A stretch of 64,000 bases of DNA from Albugo candida (Eukaryota > Oomycota > Peronosporomycetes > Albuginales): the NCBI GenBank assembly GCA_040437565.1, contig JBDOQK010000049.1, positions 210,813 through 274,812 of the forward strand, read 5' to 3'. Positions 13,101-25,857 of this stretch are shown in pieces (position 1 is the stretch's first letter; every line of letters begins with the position of its first letter). Both the position numbers and the translations under genes were made by a program. The notes under the pieces are model-generated. The model searched no databases and was not told where the DNA came from. It saw nothing but the letters and a program-made list of their open reading frames with translations.

Positions 13101-13690
13101 CTTGATACCAACCATCATACTCCTTTGACAAGAAAGAAAATTCTTTTTTTGCCAGCCGACTGATCTAAGCAGCATGTCTCAAAGCTCAAAGAGCAACGTC
13201 ACATGAAAGCTATGCAGGCTGCTTTTGAGACGAAGAAAGCGTGAAATACTTCAAGTTCAAGTATCGAAAAATAGGAGCGATATAAAGGCGAATTTAAAAA
13301 AATGAATTCGAGAATTGTGAGGAAGAGCAAACGGACACCATTTTTATGAGGATTGAGTCTTGCAAACGGCCTTCTAGTCACCTTGAAAATTCTGACCGAA
13401 CTAAGCGCTGCAAACGTGCAGCGCAGGAAAACGAGGCTTCTGGTTTAAGAAAACTAGAGACATCCTTCAAGGCGAAAACCACACAGCGTCAGCCTATAGA
13501 TTCTGAAAGAGAGGACTCGATAGATGATTGACCTCTTTATCTTCCCAAATATCTTCAAGAGCGCTTCTGAAAGTGGGCAAACGCAATGAAGCACAGGAAG
13601 AAATTATACGGCTGCGTCTTGCCTCTGTTTCAGAATACTTCAGGCATAATCAGTGACAGTCAGATATAGTTAAGTCATTGTGCACATTCG
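13101..13690. other. Spacer, no gene recognised
   Basis: A small plus ORF at 13346-13531 (basic, 61 residues) has no known motif. Nothing else was seen. Confidence 0.3.
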
Positions 13691-13699
13691 CTAGCACAT

Positions 13700-14413
13700 T
13701 TTTATTTTATTTACTCTCGTTCTATCGTGAATGCAAAATAAACGTTGCCGTCTTGTAAATAATTGCAGCGCGAATCGCAAAGGGCGTTGGTTTGCCAAGA
13801 TGCTTTCATATCACGCACTTGAATCATCAGCTTTCTAAGCGATTCAAAAATACCTTCAAGATCTTGACACTGAGCTTGATTGAGCTGGTCACGAAGCCAG
13901 ATTTGTAGTTCTGCGGTTACAAACTCTTACTCAATGTGAACGAATAATTTATCGACAGTATCGATTCTGTTACGCGACCAGACAAACAACTCTACCGCTA
14001 TGCCGTTGCGCATGATTCTCGTAGTCGAAACAAGCGTGGCTTTCATCGTTGCGCTCTTCCACTCAAAGAGCCTCACTTCAAAATGTTGCTGCAATTGTTC
14101 CTTAAACAAAGCAAACAACTCTTGCATACGTCTACTGTAACGATACGCCTTCGATGCATTTTGTCGAAAGTCTTATAGAGGTGTCGCCTCGGCCATCTTA
14201 CGCCATCATCGCATGCATGCTTTGCATGATCTCCATCTTTAAAGGCACGCCCTTGGATTTTGCTCCCCGACTTGAGACACTTGATCAGTCGGCGTTGGGA
14301 GCAGGTCCGGGTGAGGCTCAAAGCAGGGTAAGGGTTGGAGTCGAGTCAGATCTAGTGACCCTGACCAACAAGTGCTACCAGATGGTGTCCGAGATGGAAA
14401 AAACAAAAGTGAA
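13700..14413 (-). pseudogene. Unrecognised decayed coding region
   Basis: The minus strand carries coding-like stretches in order: RMQELFALFKEQLQQHFEVRLFEWK (14127 downward), then TAELQIWLRDQLNQAQCQDLEGIFESLRKLMIQVRDMKASWQ (about 13920-13795), ending at a stop near 13728. The pieces are separated by stops. Amphipathic, Gln-rich helices are likely, but I recognise no family. It could be a transposon-derived gene or a dying host gene. Confidence 0.35.
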
Positions 14414-14704
14414 NNNNNNNNNNNNNNNNNNNNNNNNNNNNNNNNNNNNNNNNNNNNNNNNNNNNNNNNNNNNNNNNNNNNNNNNNNNNNNNNNNNNNNN
14501 NNNNNNNNNNNNNTGCATGATCTCCATCTTTAAAGGCACGCCCTTGGATTTTGCTCCCCGACTTGAGACACTTGATCAGTCGGCGTTGGGAGCAGGTCCG
14601 GGTGAGGCTCAAAGCAGGGTAAGGGTTGGAGTCGAGTCAGATCTAGTGACCCTGACCAACAAGTGCTACCAGATGGTGTCCGAGATGGAAAAAACAAAAG
14701 TGAA
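14223..14704. other. 100-N gap with 191-bp duplicated flanks
   Basis: The gap 14414-14513 is flanked by the same 191 bp (14223-14413 and 14514-14704). This is an unmerged contig overlap and makes an apparent internal repeat in the ORFs that cross it. Confidence 0.9.
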
Positions 14705-15199
14705 GTTCAAGTTCACTAGATCATTATTTCACAACCATGTGCTAATCTAATCCTGATGACTCTTTTACTAGATTTCTGGATTACGTCATCGCTTGCGTAA
14801 ACATGTATCGTCTTTCGCATGCCGTCGTTCGCTATATCCAAACTCGATATGACTTCTAAAAGCGCTGTATCTTGCATGGCCAGCTAATCGACATATCATT
14901 AAGGGAGTGCTAGACCTAATATGTTTTCTCCAGTTTCATTATTCGCATACGAACGCCTTGTAAGTGATTTATTGGTACATTGTGGGTTCATTCGCACTCT
15001 GAGCCCAGCTACAAAATATTTCAGCGGGTTCATGAGCACGTCTTCACGTTTTACACACTGCGTAACTTATGCATGAAAGGGTGCATCGCACAAATCATAA
15101 AAGATTACCATCCAAGGACTGACATCTATGTATATTGGATCTCTTAAATGTACTCAACTCCAACTGCGTTGAAGTTGGTGTCACAAAACGCTAAATCTT

Positions 15200-16450
15200 G
15201 ACCGATTTCCGTAAGAAAAGATTGCACTCTATCTCAGTTCATTCTCTTTGTTGGTTTGAATACGAGGAGCAATGCTTATCCAGGGAATACCATTTTACTC
15301 GCTGTAGTGAACTCGTATGCCCAAAGCCTTACTGACGGATCCGAAATCATTGATTGCATATATTTGAAGGCTTTCAGATGTCGACAGTTTTCCTGAAGAC
15401 TACGTCTTTCAGCTTTCAAGAACGAGTTCACTCCATGATCTATCTCATTGCATAAACCCGTATAGGCTCTTATGTAGGCAAGTGGAGACACAGATTCAGG
15501 CTGTTTCCTCCTGGTGTGTTCTCGTACAAGTAAAGAACGCCACCATGCATTCCTGGCATGCCCCGTATTTGTGCTAAATCCATCCTGAGCTTCTCTCTCC
15601 TAAATTTATTGACTGCTGCAAATATCATGTCATATCTTATTTCGAATACTAGTTCGTTCCCGCAGGCAACCATTCTGCATTGAGCCGTTCTGCATTTACC
15701 TCTGCGTCCGATTTTTGCTTGTATAACCAGCTGGCATGCAAGTCTTTGGTTTCATTCAGTCTCAAAATGGCTCATGTTTGACTTTCCTTTACTGAGGCTA
15801 ACTTCTCGTCCACACCTTTTTCCATCTGAATGCCATTCTGACTTCATTGGTTGACTGTACGCCTTCGGGTCCGACGCAAGCATTATTGATACTACTTCTC
15901 GATCTCTGATTCACTTCCCTTGATATCTGATAACCATTCTTCTCCCGGTATCACCTTAATGAGAGATTTGCCCTTTCATGTCGCTCACTTGGTTCTTTCC
16001 AACGTTCGTATCCATAAAAGGTTCCAATTATGCCTATATCAAATACTTTTGACGGACCTTGATAGGATCATTTGCATCATGCGACATTGACTACACAATT
16101 TTTTTTATGTGCCAAGTAGCAATCAAAGCACTTGATATCGTAGATACCCTTCCTATTCCTTGGTTTCGTTTCATCCCTTTTTCTGACACGCCCATGCTTC
16201 GTTTTGCGAGGCATTTTTTCCACTCTAGTTTGAAATAAACAAGGCAATCTTCTCCCATGATAAACTCTGTCTGGTCTCCGGTTTCGAATATAATTGGCAT
16301 ATTTTAGAAGCACCAGCTCTAACATATGACGACAAAGTAGTTCCAATATCACACATCGTACCAGGTTATAACTGCCCGACGCATTCGTTCAACTAGCTCA
16401 TTAAAGGATTGATATTGGGCCTCCCTGATCAGTTGCTCTTTCTCCGTATT
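15200..16450 (-). mobile_element. Ty1/Copia-type LTR retrotransposon fossil
   Basis: On the minus strand, separate short segments resemble the end of a Copia integrase and the beginning of a Copia reverse transcriptase, in family order. The element is heavily broken, lacks recognisable LTRs here, and appears old. It is reported only as a fossil. Confidence 0.55.
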
Positions 16451-16702
16451 CTCATCTCATTACCAAATCGTAGACATGCTTGTACTCTCCGCCGCAGTTA
16501 GTTGTGACTTTCGAAACACGTGCTTTGTAGAAATAGATACATACGGTTCACGACACTTATAACCATCAATAGGTGATGGGGTGGCCAAATTTTGAAAAAC
16601 ATTTAAATATAGGATCCCCAGTGCCTGTGTGAACCTGACCCATACTAAACAAGGCTTTGCCACCGCATCCGAGCTTGTGTTACTCCCTACATATAATTCA
16701 CA
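16451..16702. other. Spacer between transposon remnants
   Basis: No gene or repeat was recognised here. Confidence 0.3.
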
Positions 16703-18724
16703 ATGCCGCGTCCTACTGAACTCGGTCAAAAAATAAAGGCTGTGTCCAAACTGGCTGTGGAAACTTAGCGTAGTGAATCCAGTTCCCAGTCAAAAGATGA
16801 AGGAACGTGCTTTTGCCGTGTCTGGTAGCTCTGATGACGCCAGTTGTAGCTTGTGGGACGAATACGTGGGTATGAGTGATGATTTCAACGCTGAAGAACA
16901 AGAAGCTGAAGGCGTTGCAGAAACATACAAAGAACATTTCTGGTGGCATTTAATGCCGCTCATCCAGACGCGTCGTCGAAACTTCGCCCTATTTTGGTAT
17001 CTCGGCACGCAACCCTAGGCGAAATACCGCCACAAGTAGACGCGCTGCCGCTGGGGTGGTTGCTGGCCTCTGACTAACTATTGGGCACCTGGTGAAGTGA
17101 AAACAAACTAGGCCGATGAAGCGCAACCAATTAAGAAATCAACTGTTTAGGATCTTCCATCAAACAGTGACGAGGAAGAGGGGTCTATCTGGTAAGAGAG
17201 AGTAGTGGGCACTGCCACCAGCTTCTCAATGGAAGTGAGAAACCAGAATCTCCAGCAAATGCAGGCAGCAGTAAACCGTCAAGTTGCTGTTGTGCATTAC
17301 TTTCGTCTGCGTAAGGCGGGTAAAGGACGCCTCGAAGCAAGTAAGCTGATCATTGAGGGTGCCGGCTAAGCAATTTGGAGCACAAGTTGTGTCTGCGCTT
17401 GGGCGCGAATGTTCCTAAAAGATGGCAAACTGCCTTTTTCTTGCCAAGGCAAGCATGCAAAGCGCTGGAGCCTTTTACAAGACGAAGACTGTATATTGCC
17501 TTTGCAGCAATATTCTCGGGACAAAAGATTCCAAACTGAAATTAATACATTGCAGCCCGCATAAATGAATAAATTCTCTCCGGCCTTGGGTATGCAGCAT
17601 CACCCACAATTTCAGAACGGATCACGATTCTCTAGCTGCATTCCCTGGATATCTCGTTCCGTGAAGTTCAAAAACACATCTATATCGATGGGCATGAGCG
17701 AGCAGATGTGTCTGCTTATCTTCAAATGTACTTGGAAGAAATGCGTAAGTATGAAGAACGTTTACCCGTATTGGAGGTCTTGGATGTAAATGATAGGAAT
17801 GTTCGTCTTTCGTGAACGGTGGAAGGGCTGCGCCCTTTCATTTTAGTTATACATGACGAGATTTCCTTTCCCTCCCATGATGGCTTGAAACCCTTTTGGT
17901 TGCCCACTGGTGAGCAGTCATTGCGCAAGAAAATACATGACACTAAATTTATGTCAGCGTCTTCCTTAGCGATGTGAGAGGTCGCTTAGCACTGGACAAT
18001 CAAAAAAAGCTGCAGCACCCCATCCTTCTTGCTGAAGGTTATGTGATTATGCATACAACGCGATGATTGCTCGGAATCTAAATGCTTACTGAAGCAGGTG
18101 AAGGAGAGAGCCGAGAGTGATCCCCTTTTTTGACGCTCAATTTCCCGAAAAACAAGTATTGTTTGCGTTTGACAATGCAACTGGGCGCTGTGCCTTTGTG
18201 TCTGACGCCCTTCGCGCATAACGGATAAATTTGGGCCCTAGTGGTAAATTTCCTCTTATGCAATGCACCACCTGGGGTGAGCGAAATTTTTAGTGCAAAA
18301 GTTTTCCAAAAAGTCACCCAATTTTGCTTGTCGCGGACAACCGAAGGGCATCAAAATGCTTGTGCAAGAACGAGGCCTGTGGTGGAAAGGTGTCAGGTTG
18401 AGCTGCCGGAACAAATGCGAGGTTGGAAACTACTTCGCTGTGCAAGGAAGGTCATGGCAAGACAAATGGACTTTTTTCGCAGCGAGGCATGCTGGAGGAG
18501 GTGGTCCTTGCGTCTGGACACTTGGTGATCTTCCACGCAAAATTTCACTGCGAGCTACATTATTACAGTCCCAAAAGCACTTGCCTCCGTCGCATTGAAC
18601 CAAATCCGGCGATATGCAAGAAAAGTCCGAAGATATGTGGATGTGTATCGGAAGGGCTTGAGTGGACGGCAGGCAGATTACGCTGTTCGCAAACATCGGT
18701 CTCATCGGCGCGTTCCAAATTGAC
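16703..18724 (+). mobile_element. Decayed DDE-endonuclease DNA transposon
   Basis: Plus-strand pieces in different frames follow the order of the large DDE-superfamily endonucleases common in fungi and oomycetes. They run MPRPTELGQKIKA (start, 16703), then HIDGHERADVSAYLQMYLEEM (about 17680), then VIHDEISFPSHDGLKPFWLPTGEQSLRKK (about 17850). After these come FAFDNATGRCAFVSDAL (about 18170), a GHLVIFHAKFHCEL segment with the likely catalytic Glu (about 18520), and the tail RRYVDVYRKGLSGRQADYAV ending in HRSHRRVPN and a stop at 18724. Many frameshifts and stops make it inactive. Terminal inverted repeats were not identified. It is a plain DNA transposon. Confidence 0.75.
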
Positions 18725-20137
18725 TTAGAATTTTTGTCAAGTAAGCTGACGGCAACTGTCTTTTTTACGCCTCAATGGTCGTCAATCATTGGCTAAAAAG
18801 GCAATTCTAATCTTGGATTAAAAGTTGCAAGTGGCCACGATTTTTTGCCGCATTTCAATCCGTAACTGCTCCATGGAAAATTGCCCTAGCCGAATTCCGA
18901 AACCACTGCAAGGTAGCCCAATCAATGAACTATTCTTAAGTGGTTGCATATATTGCGTTATGCGCATAGACGAGAAGCCTTAACGGAACGGAAGAGGGGC
19001 GAATAGTTGCTGGTTATAAGTGTCGTACACTATAAGTCTTGCAACTTCATTGCTGCTACATTTTTGGTACTATACAGTCGATTAAATTGATCAAATAATA
19101 TTAATCTCGTCGCTTTTGAGGGTTCAAACGCAATCTCTGAGTTCGGAACCCTTGCTATCCGCTGGATAGTATCGTAGTTGAGAGCACCAATTCTTGATGA
19201 ACGTGTGAAGGATTTTTTATCTGATTGTTTGATTTGTCCACAGACCCAATAAAAACTACTATACACGCGCTCTCTACCTTCAGCCTCGTACCCGCGATTA
19301 TCCTTGACCATATCTTCTTCGACACGATCGCATCATCAGAAGTACACTCGGTAAAGTTTCCTCTTGTTTCATGTCATTCAAGAAAACATTCCTCGGCAAG
19401 CGTCGAATGTTACAATATTATTCGCTGATCCTATCATCCCAATTTTATTACTATCCGTTGAAAGTATGAAGAGTTCGTTGCACTCGTTGCGACCTTGTAA
19501 GAAGTGAAGTTCGTCGCGAGATGCCTTCTGGGTGGTCCGCTGTCGAAATTTCACGCCTCCTCCTTATATCCCCAGCCTGGTATTTTTTTTCATCCAATAG
19601 TTAAAATCATATCTTTATTGCTGAAGGAGATCGTATTCTAAAAGCCTCTTTTCACATGTCCTGTTTTGCGTAACTGTAGCAGTTCATTTACTCCATAAGG
19701 TAGACAAAGTGACATAACTCTTCCTCTTGCCTTTTTGTGTCTTCTCTCATTGTGTTAACATGGGCCATCATAACTTATTTAAAGTCGGCCTTTGCGTAAT
19801 TGATGACGATTTTCATGTGCATATCGTGCCAATCGTCCACTCGTCCACTACACCTACGGATTTACCGAGTGCAGACAGGAATAAATGGTTCTCACTCCAA
19901 GAACGTCCAGTCGTTTTTTTGGGAGCTGATCAAGTGTTGCCTGCGTTCCAGCGATGCTGGGTCGAAATCTTCATTGATGCGTTTCATCCGTCTTCAAAGC
20001 TAGAGTATTTAAGTCATAAAACGGAGCAATTTGTTTATCGAATAATGTGAGCGCTTTCTCGTGAGATGTTGTCCTATATCACTCAAGCTTCACTTCCACA
20101 TTCCGTATTCAATGAACTCTTATTGTGCATGCGATAG
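18725..20137. other. Spacer with two unrecognised ORFs
   Basis: The minus ORF 19030-19311 (93 residues) and the plus ORF 19727-20050 (107 residues, with FKVGLCVIDDDFHVHIVPIVHSS) have coding-like composition but no motif I recognise. They lie among transposon remnants and could be pieces of such elements. Confidence 0.3.
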
Positions 20138-20614
20138 TTATCGCAAGAAACGATAAACGCATTTGGCAAACGGCGCTCCAAGTCCCGAGTATTTTTCTTC
20201 CAGGGACCGAGTTAGCTCAGAAAGTAGAGCAAGCGGATCCCGGGTATTTTCGTTGGCTCGAGTCGTGGTAACGTGGGAAATGGTTTGAGCCCACACACTC
20301 GAAGCTTGGAAATCATCGGCCTCCCAGACTTCAATTAAGGCCCAAATTACATCCACACGGTCAAGAGACAACGATGAAATAAGGCTGGTAGGTAAAGAAC
20401 CCGATAATGATGCAATGAATTATCTGGACAAGTAAAATAGAGGGTGTGTGAAGCAAAACGTGATAGCTAAGCATGTATCAGAAAGCTCATCCAGCGAATG
20501 GCAAATTTCCGTAATAATTTTGTGACACGGGATTCCATGGTGACGACATGCGCAATGAAGAATCTTTACCTCTCGATTAAGATAGGGCGTTGCCAACATA
20601 GCCGGGTGCAACAT
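20138..20614 (-). CDS. Possible two-exon hypothetical protein
   Basis: Two minus-strand ORFs can be joined in frame by removing a GT-AG intron of about 70 nt (about 20451 to 20384). The result is about 130 residues: MLHPAMLATPYLNREVKILH, a Cys/His patch (CACRHHGIPCHK), then LISSLSLDRVDVIWALIEVW and a helical C-terminus ending at the stop at 20138. The donor GTTTTG is poor. I do not recognise the product. It may also be chance ORFs. Confidence 0.25.
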
Positions 20615-21569
20615 AGTTCACCAATGCGTAACCGAAGACAGCCTATGTAGATTTTTTTATCTAGCTTCTTGATGTCGAAATATTTCGTGCTGTAATGTAA
20701 TCATTAAATATAGTATCAAGATGTATTCTTCCTCAATACTCAACACTCAATGCACGAAATGAACCACAGCAACGCGTGTGATTTATTCTTAGCTATGTAA
20801 CGTGTGCGCAAATTTGTATGGAAGTTGCGCAGCATATTAATCATGATGCAGGTACCACGCAATCGGGAAAAGGTCATCCTATGTATGTTCACTTCTAATC
20901 CTGAAAAGATAGCAGCTATGTGGAGGCTAAATGCATAATCAAATTAGTGAGTTCAGTCTATGATTTGGTATTCGTAAATATGGAAAAATAATTGGATTCG
21001 TGCACTTCGTTCTCCGAAATGGCTTACCTTGGGATGCTTGAGCATCTTATGCTATTACTACAGGAGTATCGATCAAATCTGCATGAATCACCAAATCATT
21101 TTACGGTTTGCCAGACTGAATAGCCATTCGTGTTCTCCCACTCATCTTAATTTGTCTAAACTCCACAAGGGTTTTTCTTCTCCAGCTGAATTTACTATCG
21201 TCAAGTTTGCCTTAAAGCATATATACTAGATTGGTTTATTCACAAACGATACGTCTTTCAAGTGGCTCGCTTACTTGGTTTATAAAAAAGACCAAATTGA
21301 AGTTCTGGCATCTAAGGGCCTAATGGTTTGCGTTCCATTCACATAAAAAAAGGCTTAAGCAATGCTTCCCAGCGCACACAACAAGAATCCAGGAGGGTGC
21401 TGCGCGCGACCAACGATATCCATCGCGTGCGAATTTGTTTCTGTAAAAGAAGAAAACCTCTGTATGCTCTGCCAATCATCTCTAACAATCAAACAATATA
21501 GATTCCGCATATTTGAACTACCCAAGGCGATATAGCTTGAAGCTGGCCAATGTTGTGCGTCATTTGCTG
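20615..21569. other. Spacer, nothing recognised
   Basis: This AT-rich sequence has only short, unremarkable ORFs (for example 21029-21229). Confidence 0.35.
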
Positions 21570-21840
21570 AGCTTCTTGGTGGTCAGCACTTTCGGTCATT
21601 TACACCACGTTTAGTGCGCACGTTCGGTACTTTCGAAGACAGTGTTACGACCAAGAGGAGCGCATTCGGCTTGCTAGAATTTTGGAACAACTCTCATCAT
21701 TTGGTGGATTTTTCAGAAGTCGAAGATCATTGCTACGGGTCCGGCACAGGCGAGTGGGAAGGCAAGTGCAACTCGGATCCTAGTCCTAGTTGGCTAGTTA
21801 TGCTCACCGTAGTGTGGCGCACACCAATTTTCAAATCACG
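21570..21840 (+). mobile_element. MULE N-terminal fragment
   Basis: This segment is similar at DNA level to 30411-30620. Both carry the TTCGGTACTTTCGAAGACAG-like start and a common middle around GATCGCTGC/GATCATTGCTAC. It runs directly into the dispersed repeat at 21825. The link to the MULE at 9.2 kb rests on this shared repeat junction, so the family assignment is an inference. Confidence 0.4.
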
Positions 21841-22074
21841 GAATTTTTGGACCATTTTTACAGCTTTACAACTCTACAGCATTTACAAGCTTGACACAGC
21901 CTCGTATTAAGGTGGCTGAGGCTACTACGATACGGAATCATCAACGAGAAGACATATTATCATCTCTCACAGGTATTTCACGAAACGTTTTTTTATATGT
22001 ATATATGTTATTTAAGATAGCCTAGGCAACTAGAGAAGTCAGTGAGTCTAATTCTAGTAATATAGACACCTTCA
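21825..22074 (+). repeat. Dispersed repeat, about 240 bp
   Basis: This is the plus-orientation copy of the repeat at 8815-9057. It ends with GATAGCCTAGGCAACTAGAG and about 45 bp more, running to the gap at 22075-22174. Confidence 0.75.
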
Positions 22075-22174
22075 NNNNNNNNNNNNNNNNNNNNNNNNNN
22101 NNNNNNNNNNNNNNNNNNNNNNNNNNNNNNNNNNNNNNNNNNNNNNNNNNNNNNNNNNNNNNNNNNNNNNNNNN

Positions 22175-22701
22175 TTGTGCGCGGAAGGTCAATGCATCAT
22201 CATATTCGACATCTAACCGACATCCATGACTTGGTGAATCTCCGTGGGGAAGAAGCGTATGCGACTTTTCTCGACTTTGAGACAGCTTATGATCGAGTCA
22301 ATTGGACGTACATGTTTCGCGTTTTGGAAAAAATGGGCGGTGGAAAAAGTTTCATCGACTGGGTTCGTTTCTTGTACAATAACACAAAGGCTCAGTTGAT
22401 GATTAATGGAAATATCACACCGTCCATTACACCACAACGTGGAGTGAAAAAAGATGATCCTCTCTCAGCATTACTTTTTCTGATGACGATCGAACCTTTG
22501 GGGAATTTACTTCGACAACATGAAAAATATGGAATTTGGATCAATAGCACGACTGTCGCAACTGAATTATTTTTTGCGGACGATTTGACATTGCTTTCAG
22601 AGACACCAAATGGTGCTTTGACGCAAGTCGAACTCGTTCAAGTCTATTGCGATGGATCGGGTGCGAAACTCAACTTGAATAAATCATCTTTGCTCTCGTG
22701 A
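22175..22701 (+). mobile_element. LINE reverse transcriptase fragment
   Basis: One open frame of 174 residues carries non-LTR RT blocks in order: YATFLDFETAYDRVNW, then FIDWVRFLYNNTKAQLMING, then PQRGVKKDDPLSALLFLMTI (the usual RQGDPLSP block, altered), and FFADDLTLL with the FADD catalytic motif. The 5' side is lost in the gap before 22175, and the frame stops at 22701 before the thumb and zf-RVT. It is a truncated, inactive copy. Confidence 0.85.
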
Positions 22702-22764
22702 ATCGGACCATGCTGTGGACGCTACCGCACTGCAGGACTAGCAACGAGGGACATATTAATATAT

Positions 22765-24792
22765 ATTATTGAAGATAGCCTAGGCAACTAGAGAAGTCAG
22801 TTAGTCTAATTCTAGTAATATCGACACCTCCAACTAAGGTCCTTATTTGAAACAAACGGATGGAACGTTCAAATAATGACCACTTGATGTAACAACGTAG
22901 TGTACTAAATGAAAACGCAATTGATTATTATCGTATATTCAATTATAATTCCGGGCGATCGTGTATATAAATAGGCACGTAACTCATTTTCGATCAGCCT
23001 AGACTGCACTAACGCTCAAATCATCCACATTACAAAGAACTGCTGTAATCAATCCTCATATGTCGCTGTTGACGTAATGATGGGCTTTTAAAGTTACCAA
23101 GAACCCATTGTTGCCTCCTAGCTACACCGTTCTTGTTTTTTAGCACATAAAAGGTACCTAATCCGGTGTACACCTGAGCGCTACTTCCAAGTTCTTGCTA
23201 TAGATTTACCAAATACACCGCGCCTCCACCATCTCTATGTAGCTTTGGACTAGCAAAATCTGCTGGAGTATCATCGACCTCGTGACACTCGAAGTATGAC
23301 TATAGCAGATTATTGACAAACCGGAATAGATAAACCTGAGAGTGTGCACATTGTATTAGGACGCTGATAGCATCAAAATTTTGTAGAAGCGAGAGCTTAG
23401 ATAAAGAATTTGCTCATTGGTGTCTCTCGTAGTAAGATACCAAATTTGTTCTGCTTTTAATTTCTCTTTATCCCACTTTTGCTTCCAAGTTTATCCAAAT
23501 GGCTACTGCACTTCTCTTGGACCATTCGAAAACTCATTTCGTAGGTTGATCTGTACGGAAAATCGAAAAAGGATATATTTTTCACGGATAATCTTTGTAT
23601 CAGTTAATGATTGATTCTGACATGATCGAAGGCGCTTGGCAGGAAATGCCAAGAACAACTTCATTCGTCGTGCACATTTACCCAGAATAAATGTCAATGG
23701 GATCAGCTAGCTTTGCACAATTCACACAGCATATCATCAACGAGCGAGGTGCATGAGCTCGTCTTTTATTATATTTCAATAGTGACACACACGCAAACGA
23801 TCGTTGAGATTCATACCCTGAGTTCAATGCCTTTTCTATATAAAATCACTCATCATGTAGGCGTGAAACAGATTTAAACGGTGCAAACTCAAAATGAGAA
23901 GGTGCGCTCTACTTGAGATTTGTTGGCTGGATTGCCCAGTTTGAAGGTTATAAAGGTGAGGAACCTGAAAAATGCGGAGTGTCCTCCCAGTCAAGTAAGA
24001 TAAGAGATAGTGCCTGCTTATCCGTTGTATTACATTTTCGTCGCTTCAAGAATGATTCCCACAGCATCGGTTAGCTCTTCCTGTCTGCCAGAAATTTCCG
24101 AAACTTGCGAAGTAGAAATCATTATCTTTCAATTTGATCAATTGAACCAGGGTGGATTCTACTATAATTTGTTTTGGAATTGACTCAGAATGTTCTATCT
24201 GATCTTTGAATCGTTGTATCACTCGTATCGATGGGCGTGGCATTATTTTTAGCATCGATAAAAGTAATAAAAAGATGTTCAATCACCATACCCATTACAT
24301 TGGACACTGTGCCTCAGAAAAGGAAAAACTGACGTCATATTCAACTAATGTCTGCCGAAGCGTGAATTTGACGGGATGTTCTCATCAGACTAGTAGCTGT
24401 ACATATAGTACACAATACTCTTTTCTGTACATGCCTTTTCTTCTCTATCGCCACGCGACAATGTGAAAATGTTCACNNNNNNNNNNNNNNNNNNNNNNNN
24501 NNNNNNNNNNNNNNNNNNNNNNNNNNNNNNNNNNNNNNNNNNNNNNNNNNNNNNNNNNNNNNNNNNNNNNNNNNNNCCTTGATTTTTGTGTTTCATGCCT
24601 ATTACTTCATCAATTAGCATTGTAAATACTTTCGGGTTATCGCATCAGTTAAAGACAAAGGTTTCTTTGCAATGTGCCAAGCTTCTCGTATCTGGCCTTG
24701 TACGGCACTTGCAGTTCGTCCGCGCGTTCAACATAGCATGTATAAAAACCAGTCACTTTCTGATATATGACGAATCATGTATTATATGTTGA
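22765..24792 (+). repeat. Inverted segmental duplication, copy A
   Basis: This copy matches the reverse complement of 63220-61055 and then 59175-58960. Identity is roughly 85% over much of it but close to complete next to the gap at 24477-24576 (for example 24330-24476, and most of 24577-24792). A TATATAAATA box at about 22972 is followed by conserved sequence in both copies. The gap in copy A lies exactly where copy B holds an AA17-like gene. An ORF at 24206-24466 is shared by both copies but has no known motif. Confidence 0.75.
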
Positions 24793-25857
24793 ATTAATTT
24801 TGATTGCAAGACTCATTACAGGTAAAGTGCGACTTCACCTGAACAGCTGTCTGGTGACAACATGACAGATAGGACGAGTAGAGAAGGTCACCACGTGGGA
24901 CCAGACGGACGTCATGTAAAACGTGACATAGTGCCGTTACACATGCATATGATTGTGCTGACAAATAAAGTAAATGCTGAAAATATTATACTTTCACTTA
25001 TGTTTTAGCTCGTTGCAGGTACCTGGCGGAATCTTGAATACTCTATTTCTTCATATATAATTTTTTAGCTCAGATAGTTGAGCTTGAACAAGCCAACCAG
25101 GAAGAGAAAAGCTACACGCAGGAGACTCACCAATTCGTGTAGATGGCGAAAACTTTCGTACTATAGCTTGGCGATAATCACTTTTCTGTCACACAAATTT
25201 TGAGCGCGTTTATGACACAAAGAAGTCTCGTAGAAAGAGCAAATTAAAATTGGAGAATCAAATTATTGTCGTTATTGGAAAGGAACAAAGAATTTAGGCT
25301 GAGAAAAGAGTTCATGTCACTTCTTTAGCAATTGATTCATCGGTGATCATATCACAATCATCGACAGGAGCATATCTTGAACCCAAGTAGATAACTTTCT
25401 GTGAGGCTGACGGTTCTTAGAGTGACATATTGCTTATGTATAGTCTTCTCCATGTAGTTTCAAAAAACATAGTTTGGGATTCATGTTGTTAGCAAGAACT
25501 CATGCAAATGCTCTCGATGAGACATTCAACGTACCTACTGACTCAAGTTTTCTGCATTCCGACTTGTTCGATGCATTCGCTCCCAATAAATTAGCGAAAA
25601 CAATCGATATATTTCCACAAGGCGGAGTGACTTTGTAACAGGTCAGTCTTTACATAATACCTACTTGGCTATTTGACTGAACAATTATGGTTTCAATGTG
25701 TATAAGGGCATTCCTGACATTAGTTTAGTGAACTTAGCATGTAATGGCTAGCATAAGGGTGTTAAATATTATCGTGGCGTACTATACTGCTGTGATTCAG
25801 AAGGACTCACATTCCTGAAACCCCTGCTCCTGTAGTTACGAAACACCTACCGTTCAA
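24793..25857. other. Spacer, nothing recognised
   Basis: No ORF of interest lies here. A D-arm-like TAGCTCAGATAGTTGAGC at about 25067 lacks a T-arm partner. Confidence 0.35.

Noticed and set aside
20211-20275. tRNA-like TAGCTCAGAAAGTAGAGC with GGCTCGAGTC downstream
   Set aside because: The D-arm pairs, but the anticodon and T stems do not, and the acceptor stem is missing. It is probably chance.
25065-25085. Second D-arm-like TAGCTCAGATAGTTGAGC
   Set aside because: There is no B box or T-arm and no acceptor stem.
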